The notes under the pieces are model-generated. The model was not told where the DNA came from. It was given only the letters and a program-made list of their open reading frames with translations, and ran no database searches. Below are positions 14,871 through 16,932 of a stretch of 16,932 nucleotides of DNA, in pieces. Source of the stretch: CAZYIW01 sp964647705 (GTDB lineage Bacteria > Pseudomonadota > Gammaproteobacteria > PS1 > Pseudothioglobaceae); NCBI GenBank assembly GCA_964647705.1, contig CAZYIW010000027.1, positions 1-16,932 on the forward strand, in the 5' to 3' direction. The translations under genes were made by a program, and so were the position numbers. Numbering within the stretch: position 1 is the first letter of the stretch; every line of letters starts with the position of its first letter.

Positions 14871-15814
14871 TGGCAAAAACATCAATGAAAAAAATGCTTG
14901 AAGCGGGCGTTCACTTTGGACACCGTTCGCGTTTTTGGCATCCAAAAATGGAGCCTTATATCTATGGTACACGCAATGGTGTACATATCATCAACCTAGA
15001 AAAAACACTACCAAAGTTTAACGATGTATTAAACTTTGTTTCTAAAACAACAGCGGCCGGTGGGTCTGTGTTGTTTGTTGGCACCAAAAGAGCTGCCAGT
15101 GAAATTATGAAACAAGAAGCCACGCGTTGCGGTATGCCTTATGTGAATCACCGTTGGCTTGGTGGCATGATGACTAACTACAAGACCATTAAAGCTTCTA
15201 TCAAACGCCTACAAGATTTAGAATTTCTAGCCGAGGAAAATTTTGCACAATTTAGCAAAAAAGAGGCGCTTAACATGACCCGAGAAATGGACAAGCTAGA
15301 ACGCAGTCTTGGCGGAATCAAAAATTTAGGTGGTATTCCAGATGTGGTTTTTATCGTTGATATTGGTCACGAAAAAAATGCCGTTAAAGAGGCACAAAAG
15401 TTACAACTGCCAATCATTGGTATTGTTGATACCAACCACAACCCAGAAGGCATTGACTACATGGTGCCGGGCAACGATGACTCAATTCGTGCCATTGGTT
15501 TTTATGCAAGAGAGGTGGCAAATGCTGTACTAGAAGCTAAAGCCGCAGCAGGGACTGTCGTTGAAGATAAGCCAGCAACAGCTAAAAATAAAGCAAGCAA
15601 AAAACCTGAAGCGCCAAAACCTGAAGCGCCAAAAACCGAAGAAAAGGCAAAAGCACCAGCAAAAAATACAACTGAAGAAACACCTGCTGACAAGCCAGAT
15701 GCATCAGCGCTCAATGCCATGAAAAAAGATGATTTGGTTGCTTATGCTAAAGCACAAGGCGTTAAAGTTTTAAGTAAAGACACCAAAGCGCAAATTATCG
15801 AAAAATTAGGCTAA
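14870..15814 (+). CDS. rpsB: 30S ribosomal protein S2 with C-terminal extension
   Basis: S2 sits at the junction of the 30S head and body, is added late in assembly and helps recruit S1. The core (residues 1 to about 224) is canonical: MLEAGVHFGHRSRFWHPKMEPYIYGTRNGVHIINLEKT, VLFVGTKRAA, NHRWLGGMMTNYKTI, GGIPDVVFIVDI and PIIGIVDTNHNPEGIDYMVPGNDDSIRAI. The protein has 314 residues against about 241 in E. coli. The extra part is an Ala/Lys/Pro/Glu-rich linker (about 225-279) with two exact KPEAP repeats, then a predicted helix-turn-helix-like unit (280-314, KKDDLVAYAKAQGVKVLSKD then TKAQIIEKL). That unit resembles SAP, HeH or Rho-N type nucleic-acid-binding modules. AGGAG (14857-14861) precedes ATG 14870. 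tsf follows after 35 bases. Confidence 0.96.
   Translation: MAKTSMKKMLEAGVHFGHRSRFWHPKMEPYIYGTRNGVHIINLEKTLPKFNDVLNFVSKTTAAGGSVLFVGTKRAASEIMKQEATRCGMPYVNHRWLGGMMTNYKTIKASIKRLQDLEFLAEENFAQFSKKEALNMTREMDKLERSLGGIKNLGGIPDVVFIVDIGHEKNAVKEAQKLQLPIIGIVDTNHNPEGIDYMVPGNDDSIRAIGFYAREVANAVLEAKAAAGTVVEDKPATAKNKASKKPEAPKPEAPKTEEKAKAPAKNTTEETPADKPDASALNAMKKDDLVAYAKAQGVKVLSKDTKAQIIEKLG
15601..15630 (+). repeat. 15-bp perfect tandem repeat, two copies, in the rpsB linker
   Basis: The unit AAAACCTGAAGCGCC occurs at 15601-15615 and 15616-15630. A degenerate third unit (AAAAACCGAAGA) follows. Because the unit is 15 bases the reading frame is kept, adding KPEAP each time. It is a likely site of slippage length variation in the S2 linker. 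Confidence 0.85.
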
Positions 15815-15849
15815 ATATAAAGCCCTTAAAGTTAATATAGGAGACAATC

Positions 15850-16728
15850 ATGGCAATTACAGCTGCCTTAGTTAAAGAATTAAGAGAAAGAACGGGTGCA
15901 GGCATGATGGACTGTAAAAAGGCCCTCACTGAAACCGATGGCGACCTTGAAGCTGCAATCGACTTGATGCGTGCATCCGGTGCTGCTAAAGCCGCTAAAA
16001 AGGCCGGTCGCGTTGCAGCCGAAGGCCTGGTAAGCGTTAATGTTGCTAACGATGGTAAAACAGCCACTATCCTTGAAGTTAACTCAGAAACTGACTTTGT
16101 CGCTAAGGGCGATGAATTCATAGGTTTTGTTAACACACTTGGCGCATTGGCGTTAAAAACACAGCCTGCTGATATCGATGCGTTTATGAATGAGACCATG
16201 GACAATGGCGATTCGTTGGAAAAAGCGCGTGAAGACATTGTTGCAAAAATTGGTGAAAATATCTCAATTAGACGTGTACAGACTGTTAAAACTGATTCCG
16301 GCGTTATTGGTGCTTATAAGCATGGGGATCGAATTGCAGTATTGACGATTGTTGAGGGCGCTGATGAATCATTAGCTAAAGACATCTCAATGCATATCGC
16401 TGCATCAAAACCAGAATGCGTGAGTGAATCTGATCTTTCAGCCGATATATTGGAACGTGAAAAAGCAATTTTTGTTGAACAGGCTAGAGAGTCGGGCAAA
16501 CCTGAGGAAATCATCGAAAAAATGATTGTTGGTCGAATGAAAAAATTTGTTAACGAGGTAACACTCGAGGGCCAGTCTTTTGTTAAAGATCCTGATGTCA
16601 CTGTTGGAAAATTATTAAACAGTAAAGGCGCTACTGTGTCAACTTTTGTTCGCTATGAAGTAGGAGAAGGCATTGAAAAGAAAGAAGATAACTTTGTTGA
16701 AGAAGTGATGGCTCAAGCCAAAAGCTAA
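15850..16728 (+). CDS. tsf: Elongation factor Ts
   Basis: EF-Ts is the nucleotide exchange factor that removes GDP from EF-Tu. It has 292 residues, near the 283 of E. coli. The N-terminal UBA-like domain (ITAALVKELRERTGAGMMDCKKALTETDGDLEAAIDLMR) is canonical. The EF-Tu-contacting TDFVA motif is at residues 81-85, inside NSETDFVAKGDEF. The dimerisation and C-terminal parts (GVIGAYKHGDRIAVLTIVEG, IAASKPECVSESDL, FVEQARESGKPEEIIEKMIVGRMKKF, FVKDPDVTVGKLL) are all recognisable. AGGAG (15839-15843) precedes ATG 15850. No attenuating hairpin is seen between rpsB and tsf. A strong terminator begins 27 bases after the stop. Confidence 0.97.
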   Translation: MAITAALVKELRERTGAGMMDCKKALTETDGDLEAAIDLMRASGAAKAAKKAGRVAAEGLVSVNVANDGKTATILEVNSETDFVAKGDEFIGFVNTLGALALKTQPADIDAFMNETMDNGDSLEKAREDIVAKIGENISIRRVQTVKTDSGVIGAYKHGDRIAVLTIVEGADESLAKDISMHIAASKPECVSESDLSADILEREKAIFVEQARESGKPEEIIEKMIVGRMKKFVNEVTLEGQSFVKDPDVTVGKLLNSKGATVSTFVRYEVGEGIEKKEDNFVEEVMAQAKS

Positions 16729-16754
16729 AATAGACGCTCTCAATTATTATTAAT

Positions 16755-16780
16755 AAGGCACCACATAGGTGCCTTTTTTT
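16755..16780 (+). terminator. Rho-independent terminator of rpsB-tsf
   Basis: AAGGCACC (16755-16762), a 5-base loop ACATA and GGTGCCTT (16768-16775) form a perfect 8-bp stem. It runs directly into a T-run ending at 16780. It lies just after tsf and should end the transcript efficiently. Confidence 0.92.
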
Positions 16781-16900
16781 ATTGATGTTTTTTAATCAAC
16801 AACCCTGCCAACCACCCTGTCAATTATTAACAGCGTGTCGCGGTTGTGAACATGACCAACCAATATAAGTTTCTATCTTATTACCAATTCCACCAAACAC

Positions 16901-16932
16901 AAAAAAACCAACCCCCAGCGTGAGCCAGGGGT
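16901..16932 (-). terminator. Probable terminator of a convergent minus-strand gene beyond the window
   Basis: ACCCC (16911-16915) and GGGGT (16928-16932) form an inverted repeat, with further wobble pairs inside. Read on the minus strand, the hairpin is followed by TGG and then seven T (16901-16907 complement). This is the layout of an intrinsic terminator for a leftward gene to the right of base 16932. The stem may extend past the edge. The bases between the tsf terminator and this element (16781-16900) hold no recognisable gene, only a few short inverted repeats. Confidence 0.55.

Noticed and set aside
15502..15720. Minus-strand open frame rich in Ala, Ser and Gly opposite the S2 linker
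   Set aside because: Low-complexity composition mirrors the repeated GAA/GCG/CCA codons of the S2 linker on the other strand, with no independent evidence of coding.
15795..16238. Minus-strand open frame of 147 codons opposite tsf
   Set aside because: It is fully antisense to a clear EF-Ts gene, is rich in Ser/Ala as expected from reading the complement of Ala/Glu-rich codons, and shows no family motif or ribosome-binding site.
16781..16900. Possible small RNA or tRNA in the gap after tsf
   Set aside because: Only short inverted repeats (TTGAT/ATCAA, GGTTG/CAACC) are present. No cloverleaf, promoter or open frame could be supported on either strand.

Overview
The window is a stretch of bacterial housekeeping chromosome in which every recognised gene lies on the + strand. 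The organism looks like a gammaproteobacterium. Evidence: the gene orders aroQ-accB-accC and ubiE-ubiJ-ubiB, an ErpA-type A-type Fe-S carrier, and a long structured leader before rpsB-tsf. Base composition is moderately AT-rich by eye. My impression is of a marine sulfur-oxidiser of the SUP05/Thioglobus/mussel-clam symbiont kind, but this rests on general protein resemblance and is not proven by anything here. I see no mobile element, tRNA, rRNA, CRISPR array or phage gene, and no gap between genes longer than about 200 bases.

Layout. (1) 1-2166: a 5'-truncated dsbD whose visible N-terminus carries two tandem copies of the periplasmic alpha domain. (2) 2259-9910: a long run of tightly packed genes, aroQ, accB, accC, argC, erpA, a citrate synthase gene, ubiE, ubiJ and ubiB. 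Several junctions are ATGA overlaps, so this is probably one operon or a few nested ones. It joins shikimate, fatty-acid and arginine synthesis, Fe-S delivery, TCA entry and ubiquinone synthesis. (3) 9911-10030: a leader with a terminator-like hairpin directly before the next gene. (4) 10031-14672: rplY/ctc, pth, ychF, gpmI and rpe, joining translation quality control and sugar-phosphate metabolism. (5) 14673-14869: a good promoter and a structured rpsB leader that contains a 12-codon open frame ending in a TAATG overlap with rpsB. (6) 14870-16728: rpsB, with a long C-terminal extension, and tsf. (7) 16729-16932: a strong terminator for tsf, about 120 bases with no recognisable gene, and an inverted repeat at the right edge that probably ends a convergent minus-strand gene outside the window.

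No obviously new defence, mobile or biosynthetic system is present. The points most worth checking are the duplicated DsbD alpha domain, the S2 protein ending in a SAP/HeH-like helical module, the short leader frame coupled to rpsB, and the attenuator-like structure before rplY.
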